This document shows, piece after piece, positions 1-5,976 of a stretch of 7,419 nucleotides of DNA. The notes under the pieces are model-generated. The model was given only the letters and a program-made list of their open reading frames with translations, was not told the DNA's origin and did no database searches. The stretch is from NCBI GenBank assembly GCA_016780605.1, contig JADHLS010000243.1, positions 1-7,419 of the forward strand. Direction: 5' to 3'. Position 1 is the stretch's first letter. Each line of letters begins with the position of its first letter. A program made the position numbers and the translations under genes. Origin of the DNA: Reyranella sp. (lineage in GTDB: Bacteria > Pseudomonadota > Alphaproteobacteria > Reyranellales > Reyranellaceae).

Positions 1-639
1 AGGGATATAGCTGATGCCAAAGCCGATGCGGCGGTCGTTGCTGCCGTTGGGTGGCGAGTTGTGCGCGATCAGGGTGTGATGCAGCGAGACTTGGCCGGTC
101 TTGAGCGGTGCAAACACGGCCGTCGAGGTGTCGAACGACTGGCTGATCGAGCGCGCGCCGGCGTTGATGGTGCCGGGAAGGGCATCGCGCCCGTGCTCGA
201 GCTGGCCCCAGCGATGGCTGCCGGGAATGAACTCCATGCAGCCCGCCTCGATCGAGGCGTCGGACAACGCGACCCACGCGGTGACGTGCTCGTAGGGCTG
301 CAGGCCGAAGTAGGTCGCATCCTGATGCCAGGCCGTGATGGCGTCGGTCCCGGGCTCCTTTATGAAGAAGGTGCTGGTGAAGACCAGGATGTCGGGACCG
401 AGAATCGACTCCATGACGTCGAGCAGGCGCGGGTCTCCCACGAGGTCGCGCGCCCATGGACAACGGACATGGAGCTTGCGCCGGTTGCCCGCCGACACCG
501 GTCCCGGGGGCAACGTCGCCTCGAAGGCCTCGAGGTCGGCCCGCCAGCGGCGAGCCTCGTCAATGCTGAAAACGTCGACGGGCGCGTAGTAGCCGTCGCG
601 ATGGAAAGCATCGACCTCGACCTGGCTGAGCTTGGTCAC
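1..639 (-). CDS. Phytanoyl-CoA dioxygenase (PhyH) family protein, C-terminal part outside window
   Basis: Likely a non-haem Fe(II)/2-oxoglutarate-dependent oxygenase of the PhyH family, which hydroxylates small organic or acyl substrates in the cytoplasm. The 213 visible residues give the expected double-stranded beta-helix signature. The iron facial triad can be read as His104 and Asp106 in WHQDATYFGL and His193 in LIAHNSPPN; Arg204, 11 residues after His193, fits the 2-oxoglutarate-binding arginine. EAGCMEFIPGSHRWG (131-145) is also typical. The family is usually about 270-300 aa, so roughly the last quarter lies beyond base 1. The start is a GTG at 639, preceded by AAAGGA with good spacing. 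Reading upstream in the same frame, the first stop is the TGA of the binding-protein gene (661-663), with no ATG between, so this start is nearly forced. Only 21 bp separate the two genes, which points to co-transcription. The substrate is unknown. Confidence 0.9.
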   Translation of the reverse strand, partial: MTKLSQVEVDAFHRDGYYAPVDVFSIDEARRWRADLEAFEATLPPGPVSAGNRRKLHVRCPWARDLVGDPRLLDVMESILGPDILVFTSTFFIKEPGTDAITAWHQDATYFGLQPYEHVTAWVALSDASIEAGCMEFIPGSHRWGQLEHGRDALPGTINAGARSISQSFDTSTAVFAPLKTGQVSLHHTLIAHNSPPNGSNDRRIGFGISYIP

Positions 640-660
640 CTGGTTCGTCCTTTCGCGCGA

Positions 661-1671
661 TCAGCCGGTGCCGGTGGCCTTGGCCAACGGCCCCCATTTG
701 GCCGCCTCGGCGGCCAGGAACTCCGCCAGCGCCTCGGGCCCGACCTTGCGGGGCAGTTGATAGCCCAGCTCGATATAGCGGTTGCGGATCGCAGAATCGT
801 TGAGCGCGGCCTCGATCGAGCCCGTGACCTTGTCGACGATGGCACGCGGCGTGCCGGCGGGCGCCAGCATGGCCTGCCAGCTCCCCGCCTCGAAGCCGTT
901 CAGGCCGAGCTCGTCCACTGTCGGGACATCAGGCAGCAAGCGCGAACGCTCGAGCGATGAGACCGCCAGCGCCCGCAGCGCGCCGCTCTTCACGTGCTGC
1001 ACCAGGACGTTCTGCGAATCCATCATGAAGCCGACGCGGCCGGCGACGAGATCGTTCATGGCGGCCGGCGTGGAGCGATAGGGCACGCGCACGAACTCGA
1101 TGCCCGTCCTCTTGGCCAGCAGCATCTGGCCGAGGTCAGCCGAGCTTCCGGGACCCGCAGAACCGCAGTTGATGGCGTTGGGATTGGCCTTCATGTAGGC
1201 GATGAAGCTCGCGAAGTCCGTTGCCGGCACCGACGGATGTATCGCGAGCACGAACGGCATGACGCCGAGATGGCTGATCGGCTGAAACGACCTGACGGGA
1301 TCGAACGTGACCTGAGGGAAGAGTTCCAGGATGACCGAATGCGCCATGCCGGTCACGAGCAGGTTGTAGCCGTCCGGCGCGGATCGGGCGATCGCCTCTG
1401 CAGCGATCGTCGAGCCGGCTCCCGGCTTGTTGTCGACCAGCACCGGCTTACCCAACGTGTTGGTCATGTGCTCGGCAAGGATGCGGGCTACCACGTCGAT
1501 CGCCCCGCCGGGTCCATACGAGACCGTGATCCGCACCGGCTTGTCCGGATAAGCGCCTTGCGCGTGGGCGAGCGGGCCGGCGCCCACCGACAGAGTCATC
1601 GCCGCGCCCACGCGAAGTAAGGCTCGGCGGTGAAGCCCGGTGCGACTAGCCGATGCGATGTTGCGGATCAT
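661..1671 (-). CDS. Tripartite tricarboxylate transporter (TctC/Bug) family periplasmic substrate-binding protein
   Basis: Protein of 336 aa, the normal size for Bug/TctC extracytoplasmic receptors, which bind carboxylates or small aromatic acids in the periplasm and feed TctAB permeases. Residues 1-37 form an export signal: a basic stretch with a twin-arginine-like core HRRALLRVG (14-22), a hydrophobic segment, and a probable signal-peptidase site after AHA (35-37). The mature protein opens with YPDKPVRITVSYGPGG (41-56) and Asp59, the classic Bug N-terminus that holds the ligand carboxylate. VDNKPGAGS and LPDVPTVDELG are further family hallmarks. I chose ATG 1671 over an upstream start at 1707 because GGAG lies 5 bases before it and the upstream 12 residues are not signal-like. 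No tctA or tctB gene is visible, so its membrane partner is unknown. It is followed 21 bp later by the PhyH dioxygenase, probably in one transcript. Confidence 0.93.
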   Translation of the reverse strand: MIRNIASASRTGLHRRALLRVGAAMTLSVGAGPLAHAQGAYPDKPVRITVSYGPGGAIDVVARILAEHMTNTLGKPVLVDNKPGAGSTIAAEAIARSAPDGYNLLVTGMAHSVILELFPQVTFDPVRSFQPISHLGVMPFVLAIHPSVPATDFASFIAYMKANPNAINCGSAGPGSSADLGQMLLAKRTGIEFVRVPYRSTPAAMNDLVAGRVGFMMDSQNVLVQHVKSGALRALAVSSLERSRLLPDVPTVDELGLNGFEAGSWQAMLAPAGTPRAIVDKVTGSIEAALNDSAIRNRYIELGYQLPRKVGPEALAEFLAAEAAKWGPLAKATGTG

Positions 1672-1706
1672 GCCCTCTCCACGCACACAATCCCTCCCCC
1701 GTCGCA

Positions 1707-1735
1707 AGTATCATTCCAAATCCGAGGACCGGCAA
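1707..1735 (-). promoter_or_regulatory. Candidate sigma70-type promoter of the tctC-like gene
   Basis: On the minus strand, TTGCCG (1735-1730) and GATACT (1712-1707) are separated by exactly 17 bp. Each hexamer matches four of six consensus positions. Transcription would begin near 1700 and leave a leader of roughly 30 nt with the GGAG ribosome site. If real, the binding-protein/dioxygenase pair can be transcribed independently of the VOC gene upstream. This is a sequence match only. Confidence 0.35.
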
Positions 1736-1876
1736 CGCAGCGCAGAGAACGAGCGTTCGACAGGCGAAGTCGTTCCGCTTCAGACGGCAAATCGAATCTC
1801 GACCTGCCCCAGACGACCGTAGTCGGCCACGACATTGCATGGCGGCCGTCCACCATTTCTCCTTACGGACGTGAGC

Positions 1877-2377
1877 TCAAGCCGAGCGAACGCGCGACTG
1901 GCGGGAGCGCGAGGTCGGCGCGCTGCCCATGCGGGTTGCGACCGTGTCGGGACGGGTCCAGGCCAGGTATTCCGCCGCGAAGTCCGGCGGCAGGACCTCG
2001 ACCATCGTATCGTTCTCGACCCAGACCTCGATCACGTGGAACGGCCCGCGATTGCAGGTCACGCAGTGCCAGCCGGCGCGCTCGGCGATCTGTTTCACTT
2101 TGCTCGCGTCGGTCGCGACGCTGAGCGCGAAGTGCGTGGCGCCGAAGCCGCGCCCCTCCCGCGTCTTCCTCACGAAGCTGCCGCCTTCCTCGCCGGCGGG
2201 CTGCAATTCGGTGCCGGCTGGATAGACCTCGACCCCGGAGCCGTGATCGTCGAGCTGCAACGCGAAGAAACTGCCCGGGTTGGGCGGGAACGGCACCGCC
2301 TTGCCGCCCATGATTTCCGCCAGCACCTCGGCGGAGTGCTTGGGGTCGCGTGCGGCGATCGAAAGGTGATGGATCAT
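1877..2377 (-). CDS. VOC (vicinal oxygen chelate) superfamily protein, glyoxalase/dioxygenase fold
   Basis: Protein of 166 aa with two babbb-type half-domains, as expected for VOC metalloenzymes (glyoxalase I, extradiol dioxygenases, resistance proteins). It begins MIHHLSIAARDPKHSAEVL. Candidate metal ligands are His3 or His4 in strand 1, Glu50 in GVEVYP, His82 in ATHFALSV and Glu127 in MVEVLP, which matches the usual His/Glu spacing. The last 25 or so residues after Trp140 are polar and basic and look like a disordered tail. The start at 2377 is preceded by a strong AGGAGG five bases upstream; the frame is open back to 2455 but has no comparable ribosome site there. The gene is the first of the leftward genes and lies divergent to the GST. 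Its reaction cannot be assigned; a glutathione-linked or aromatic-ring role would suit the neighbourhood but is inference. Confidence 0.85.
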   Translation of the reverse strand: MIHHLSIAARDPKHSAEVLAEIMGGKAVPFPPNPGSFFALQLDDHGSGVEVYPAGTELQPAGEEGGSFVRKTREGRGFGATHFALSVATDASKVKQIAERAGWHCVTCNRGPFHVIEVWVENDTMVEVLPPDFAAEYLAWTRPDTVATRMGSAPTSRSRQSRVRSA

Positions 2378-2505
2378 GGCGTCCTCCTGTTCAGTGAGCG
2401 CAGCACCAATACGTCGAGCGTGGTCGAGCCTAGTCGCGTTACGCGGACCGGCCAAGCGCCTCGGTGTCGGGAGTTCGTGATTCGCGTGGCGCAGAAATTT
2501 CGGCG

Positions 2506-2536
2506 TTGACAGCCCGCCATCACTTAACCATATGGT
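2506..2536 (+). promoter_or_regulatory. Candidate promoter of the GST gene
   Basis: A perfect -35 hexamer TTGACA stands at 2506-2511. The -10 element must fall inside the palindrome: CATATG (2529-2534, spacing 17) or TATGGT (2531-2536, spacing 19, four of six matches). Transcription would start at about 2541-2544, giving a short leader with AAGGAG before ATG 2577. The exact -10 is uncertain, but the -35 quality and position make a promoter here likely. Confidence 0.5.
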
Positions 2537-2539
2537 TAA
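2524..2539. promoter_or_regulatory. Perfect 16-bp palindrome, probable operator
   Basis: TTAACCATATGGTTAA is an exact inverted repeat with no spacer, conspicuous as an AT-rich island in GC-rich DNA. It covers the place where the -10 element of the TTGACA promoter must lie, so a dimeric repressor bound here would block RNA polymerase. Symmetric sites of this length suit winged-helix dimers such as ArsR-type regulators, but that family assignment is a guess. It may also affect the divergent VOC gene, which starts about 150 bp away. No regulator gene is present in the window. Confidence 0.6.
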
Positions 2540-2576
2540 CTATCTCGCTGACGCATTGGCGTGAAAGGAGACGACG

Positions 2577-3221
2577 ATGATCAAGTTGACCGCATTCCGC
2601 TCGCTGCCGCCCTTCGCACAGGGCCTGGCAAGGGACTTCCGCGTGCGCTGGGCGCTCGAGGAGGCGCGTATCCCGTACGAAGAGGTGCTGATCGGGCCCG
2701 AGGACCAGGCATCCGCAGCCTATCGTGCCCTTCAACCGTTTGGCCAGGTTCCCGCCATCGAGGAGGACGACCTCAAGCTGTTCGAGTCGGGCGCCATTGT
2801 GCTCCACATCGTCGAAGGGTCCGAAGCCCTGGCGCCTTCGGACGCCCATGGACGGGCGCGGACGAAGGCGTGGATGTTCGCCGCCTTGAACTCGGTCGAA
2901 CCCGCGGTTCTGAACCTCGGCACCCTCGATCTCTTCCATGCCGGCGAGGCGTGGGCTGCGGAGCGTCGGCCGACAATGGTGGCGGCGGTGCAGAAGCGGC
3001 TTTCCGACCTTGAGGATTGGCTCGGCGGCCGTGACTACCTCGAAGACCGCTTCACCGCAGGCGACCTGCTGATGACCACCGTGCTGCGCATTCTGCGCCA
3101 TACCGACATCGTGTCCGGGCGGCCGACGCTGCGGGCGTATCAGGAACGCTGCGAGGCGCGGCCTGCCTTCCAGAAGGCGATGGCGGACCATCTCAGGCCA
3201 TACCAGGCGGCTGCGGCCTGA
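2577..3221 (+). CDS. Glutathione S-transferase family protein
   Basis: Cytosolic GST-like protein of 214 aa, a normal length. Residues 1-80 form the thioredoxin-like glutathione site: the opening FRSLPPFAQG (7-16) contains the active-site Ser9 candidate, PFGQVPAI (54-61) carries the cis-proline Pro59, and Glu70-Ser71 in LFESGAI would bind the gamma-glutamyl group. The rest is the helical C-terminal domain, with the N-capping-box motif FTAGDLLM at 159-166 that GSTs use for folding. The start ATG 2577 has AAGGAG at six bases. Family members conjugate, isomerise or reductively cleave substrates with glutathione; the specific substrate is not evident. It is the first rightward gene, divergent from the VOC gene, and sits just downstream of the palindromic operator candidate, so it is probably inducible. 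It may be co-transcribed with the GMC oxidoreductase 91 bp downstream, subject to the stem-loop between them. Confidence 0.92.
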   Translation: MIKLTAFRSLPPFAQGLARDFRVRWALEEARIPYEEVLIGPEDQASAAYRALQPFGQVPAIEEDDLKLFESGAIVLHIVEGSEALAPSDAHGRARTKAWMFAALNSVEPAVLNLGTLDLFHAGEAWAAERRPTMVAAVQKRLSDLEDWLGGRDYLEDRFTAGDLLMTTVLRILRHTDIVSGRPTLRAYQERCEARPAFQKAMADHLRPYQAAAA

Positions 3222-3255
3222 CTGGCGCGTTCACGACCCCCTTGACGCACGACGC

Positions 3256-3284
3256 AACGCCGCGCTCAGCTTGGGTGCGGCGTT
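3256..3284 (+). terminator. Stem-loop between GST and GMC genes, possible terminator or attenuator
   Basis: AACGCCGC (3256-3263) and GCGGCGTT (3277-3284) are exact reverse complements. With two G-U pairs the stem extends inward to 12 bp (3256-3267 with 3273-3284), closing a 5-nt loop. It starts 35 bases after the GST stop and ends 28 bases before the GMC start. The following sequence has only a short T run (3283-3285), so efficient intrinsic termination is doubtful; partial attenuation or protection of the GST mRNA 3' end are alternatives. Confidence 0.45.
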
Positions 3285-3312
3285 TGTGACTCATGCGATC
3301 GCGGGGGGAAAA

Positions 3313-4929
3313 ATGGACCAACCGAGCTTTGACTTCATCGTCGTCGGCGCCGGCTCGGCCGGCTCGGTGCTGGCCAATCGCCTCAGCGCCGACCCGCGGA
3401 ACAAGGTGCTGGTGCTGGAAGCGGGCCGCGAGAGCCACCCCTGGTCGTGGATCCCGGTCGGCTTCGCCAAGCTGATCGACAACCCCAAGGCCAACTGGCT
3501 CTACGCCTCGGAGCCCGAGGCATCGACCGGCCAGCGCCGCATCCCGATCCCGCGCGGCAAGCTTTTGGGCGGCTCGTCGTCGATCAACGGCATGGTGTTC
3601 GTGCGCGGCCAGGCGCAGGACTACGACACCTGGGCGCAGCTCGGCAATCGCGGCTGGAGCTATCGCGAGGTGCTGCCGATCTTCCGCGACATGGAGAGCT
3701 TCCAGGGCGATGCCGACGAGGAGTATCGCGGCCGCAGCGGACCGCTGAAGGTGACCGAGAGCAACGAGACCGGCGCGATCTACGATGCGCTGATCAAGGC
3801 CGCCGGCCAGGTCGGCATCCCCTTCACGAAGGACTACAACGGCGCCAGGCAGGACGGCATCGGCATGACCCAGGCGACCATCCGCGGGGGTCGCCGCATG
3901 AGCACCGCGGTCTGCTACCTCGATCCCGCCCGCTCCAGGCCGAACCTCAGCATCGTCGCCAATGCCCTGACCGAAGGCCTGCTGTTCGAGGGCAAGCGCT
4001 GCGTCGGCGTGCGCTACACCGTGAACGGCCAGCAACGCGAAGCGCGCGCCACCCGCGAGGTGGTCGTAAGCGCGGGCTCGATCAACTCGCCGCAGCTGCT
4101 GGAGCTTTCCGGCATCGGCCAGCCGGAGCGGCTGAAGGCGGCCGGTATCGAGGTGCGCCACGAGCTCAAGGGCGTGGGCGAGAACCTGCGCGACCACTAC
4201 TCGCCGCGCATGAAATGGACGGTGCCTCCGGCGCTCGGCATGACCTACAACGACAAGATGCGCGGCCTCGGCCGCGTCAGCCAGGCGCTGCGCTACGCGC
4301 TCAGCCGCAAGGGGCTGCTCGGCCTGCCGGCGGCGCCGATCCGCGCCTATATCCGCACCCGCGCCGGGCTGGACGCGCCCGACGCCGCGATCTCCTGGAT
4401 CCCGTTCCTGGTGGGCGAGAACTTCAAGCTGGCCAGCACCTCCGGCATCACCGCGATCACCAACATCCTGCGCTCGGAGAGCACCGGCAGCATCCATGTC
4501 ACGTCGAGCCGGCCGGATACGCCGCCGGCGATCCGCTTCAACTTCCTGAGCGCGGCGCTCGACCGCGAGGTGACCCTGGAAGCGATGCGCATCACCCGGC
4601 GCATCATGACGGCGCCGGCGATGAAAGACATCGCCACCGACGAGATCGCGCCGGGCGTGAACATCAGCGCCGACGACGAGCTGCTTGACTGGGTCAGGAA
4701 CAACGCCGAGACCACCTACCATCCGGTCGGCACCTGCAAGATGGGTCACGACCCGATGGCCGTGGTCGACGACCAGCTGCGCGTCCGCGGCCTGGCCGGG
4801 CTGCGCGTCGCCGATGCCTCGATCATGCCGACGCTCACCTCGGGCAACACCAATGCGCCGTCGATCATGATCGGCGAGACGGCGGCGCGGATGATGCGGG
4901 CATCGACCGATCAAGCCATCGCGGCGTGA
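3313..4929 (+). CDS. GMC family FAD-dependent oxidoreductase (choline dehydrogenase-like)
   Basis: Protein of 538 aa, full length for the glucose-methanol-choline family. It has an N-terminal FAD Rossmann motif G12-A-G14-S-A-G17 and Glu36 in LVLEAG for the adenosine ribose. The first GMC signature lies at 82-99 (GKLLGGSSSINGMVFVRG) and the second at 255-269 (GSINSPQLLELSGIG). The catalytic pair appears to be His470 in TYHPVGTCKMG and Asn514 in SGNTNAPSIMIGE, the His/Asn arrangement of choline oxidase and dehydrogenase-like members. It should oxidise a primary alcohol to the aldehyde in the cytoplasm, passing electrons to oxygen or the respiratory chain. The substrate is not predictable; choline is possible, but no bet genes are nearby. 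ATG 3313 follows a G-rich ribosome site (3303-3308); a TTG at 3271 would place the intergenic stem-loop inside the gene. The hydroxyacid dehydrogenase follows after 39 bp. Confidence 0.94.
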   Translation: MDQPSFDFIVVGAGSAGSVLANRLSADPRNKVLVLEAGRESHPWSWIPVGFAKLIDNPKANWLYASEPEASTGQRRIPIPRGKLLGGSSSINGMVFVRGQAQDYDTWAQLGNRGWSYREVLPIFRDMESFQGDADEEYRGRSGPLKVTESNETGAIYDALIKAAGQVGIPFTKDYNGARQDGIGMTQATIRGGRRMSTAVCYLDPARSRPNLSIVANALTEGLLFEGKRCVGVRYTVNGQQREARATREVVVSAGSINSPQLLELSGIGQPERLKAAGIEVRHELKGVGENLRDHYSPRMKWTVPPALGMTYNDKMRGLGRVSQALRYALSRKGLLGLPAAPIRAYIRTRAGLDAPDAAISWIPFLVGENFKLASTSGITAITNILRSESTGSIHVTSSRPDTPPAIRFNFLSAALDREVTLEAMRITRRIMTAPAMKDIATDEIAPGVNISADDELLDWVRNNAETTYHPVGTCKMGHDPMAVVDDQLRVRGLAGLRVADASIMPTLTSGNTNAPSIMIGETAARMMRASTDQAIAA

Positions 4930-4968
4930 GCCGCGAGACTCTGGGCGGAGGCGAACGAGGGAAACGAC

Positions 4969-5832
4969 ATGGCGATGCGCATTCTCTGGCCGAACTTGCC
5001 CGCGCGGCTTGTACCGATCGCAACCGAAGCGGTCGGCGCCGGGTTCGAGTTGCAGTTCCATGAAAAATTCGAGGACGTGAGCGACGAGCAATGGGCGAAG
5101 GCGGACGCGGTCGTTGGCGCGTGCCCTCCGCCGTACATCGACAAGCTGAAGGTCTGCCGCATCTTCGTGAAGTACGGCGTCGGCTATGACGACGTCGACA
5201 TCGAGCGTTTCGGCAAACTCGGCATTCCGGTGTGCAATGTGCCGGACTACGGCACGCGCGAGGTCGCCGACCACGCGATCGCCCTGATGATGACCCTCGC
5301 GAAGAGCGTCGCCTATCACGATTCGGAACTGCGCGCGGACCTGAAGGGCAACTGGCGCCCGCAGCACAATCCGTTCGGACGCCGTCTGTCGGTTTGCACT
5401 TTCGGGGTCGTCGGCATGGGCCGGATCGGCACCGCGGCGGCGCTCCGCGCGAAGGCCTTCGACATGGACGTGGTGTTCTACGACCCGTACCAGCCGAACG
5501 GCTACCAGTTTGCGATCGGCGTGCGCCGCGCCGATTCGCTCGCCGAGCTGATGGGGCAATGCGACTTCGTCAGCATCCACACGCCGCTGACCGCCGAGAC
5601 GCGCGGCCTGATCGGCGCCGAGGCGTTCGCCGCCGCCAAACGCGGCATGATCCTCATCAATACCGCGCGCGGCCCAGTGGTGGACATCGACGCGCTGCAC
5701 GACGCCATGAAGGACGGCACGGTGCAGGCGGCCGGACTCGACGTGCTGCCGGAGGAGCCGGCGAACCCGCAACGGCGGCTGATCGCAGCCTGGCAGAAGA
5801 ACGAGGACTGGATCCGCCATCGCCTGCGCTGA
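4969..5832 (+). CDS. D-isomer-specific 2-hydroxyacid dehydrogenase (CtBP/PGDH-like), frameshifted before its catalytic His
   Basis: NAD-dependent 2-hydroxyacid dehydrogenase that would interconvert a 2-hydroxy acid and a 2-oxo acid. The substrate-domain motif VKYGVGYDDVD is followed by VCNVPDYGTREVADHA, a CtBP-like pattern. The Rossmann fingerprint is G149-x-G151-xx-G154, with Asp172 in FYDPY favouring NAD over NADP. Catalytic Arg234 (NTARGPVVD) and Glu263 (LPEEPA) are present. The frame stops at TGA 5830-5832, giving 287 aa instead of the expected 333 or so. The missing catalytic-histidine segment is found intact in another frame directly downstream. Loss of one base near 5826-5827 explains this exactly: 1001 bases to the distal stop plus one makes 334 codons. 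As written, the enzyme should be inactive. The start ATG 4969 has AGGG upstream; ATG 4975 is an alternative. A sequencing or assembly error is a real possibility. Confidence 0.85.
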   Translation: MAMRILWPNLPARLVPIATEAVGAGFELQFHEKFEDVSDEQWAKADAVVGACPPPYIDKLKVCRIFVKYGVGYDDVDIERFGKLGIPVCNVPDYGTREVADHAIALMMTLAKSVAYHDSELRADLKGNWRPQHNPFGRRLSVCTFGVVGMGRIGTAAALRAKAFDMDVVFYDPYQPNGYQFAIGVRRADSLAELMGQCDFVSIHTPLTAETRGLIGAEAFAAAKRGMILINTARGPVVDIDALHDAMKDGTVQAAGLDVLPEEPANPQRRLIAAWQKNEDWIRHRLR

Positions 5833-5969
5833 CGCCGCATTCGGCGTTCTACACGCCCGAGAGCTTCCGCGATAACCGGGGCTTCGCAGCCCGCACCGCG
5901 GCGCGCTTTCTGCGCGACGGACGGCTGGAGAACTGCGTCAACAAGCAATTCCTGGTCGCGAAGGTGTGA
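5829..5969 (+). pseudogene. Displaced C-terminal segment of the 2-hydroxyacid dehydrogenase
   Basis: This frame (codons starting at 5829) reads LTPHSAFYTPESFRD and ends GRLENCVNKQFLVAKV before TGA 5967-5969. It is the normal C-terminus of the upstream dehydrogenase: TPHSA holds the catalytic histidine (codon 5838-5840) that pairs with Glu263. It has no start codon or ribosome site of its own at the junction, so it is expressed only if the frame is restored. Its clean conservation without further stops suggests a very recent mutation or a sequence error rather than an old pseudogene. No slippery heptamer is present near the junction, so programmed frameshifting is unlikely. Confidence 0.85.
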
Positions 5970-5971
5970 GG
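5968..5971 (+). promoter_or_regulatory. Ribosome binding site of the SDR gene, overlapping the dehydrogenase stop
   Basis: GAGG at 5968-5971 lies five bases before ATG 5977 and shares its first two bases with the TGA (5967-5969) that ends the intact hydroxyacid dehydrogenase frame. Ribosomes terminating there could reinitiate on the SDR gene. With the frameshift they stop at 5832 instead, 145 bases upstream. Confidence 0.6.
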
Positions 5972-5976
5972 CAGAT

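Noticed and set aside
61..960. 299-codon plus-strand open frame across the PhyH and TctC-like genes
   Set aside because: It is antisense to two genes with intact family motifs, and its translation resembles no protein I recognise. The neighbouring plus frame at 994-1620 is the same kind of shadow.
1835..2509. 224-codon plus-strand open frame over the VOC gene and divergent region
   Set aside because: It is antisense to the VOC gene, which has a strong AGGAGG and metal-ligand motifs. The plus frame shows none.
3242..3270. Possible separate promoter for the GMC gene (TTGACG at 3242-3247)
   Set aside because: No acceptable -10 hexamer occurs at 16-19 bp; the candidates match the consensus at only one or two positions.
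3447..4688. 413-codon plus-strand open frame inside the GMC gene
   Set aside because: It is an alternative frame of a clearly recognised full-length GMC oxidoreductase. The translation is Arg/Pro/Gly-rich low-complexity sequence.
3193..5820. 875-codon open frame on the minus strand
   Set aside because: It lies wholly opposite the GST end, GMC and hydroxyacid dehydrogenase genes. Its product is rich in Arg, Ala, His, Asp and Val without a recognisable domain, as expected for the antisense frame of GC-rich genes.
5815..5835. Programmed -1 frameshifting in the hydroxyacid dehydrogenase gene
   Set aside because: There is no X-XXY-YYZ slippery heptamer or A/T run at the junction, and the family is not known for frameshifting. 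Mutation or sequence error is simpler.
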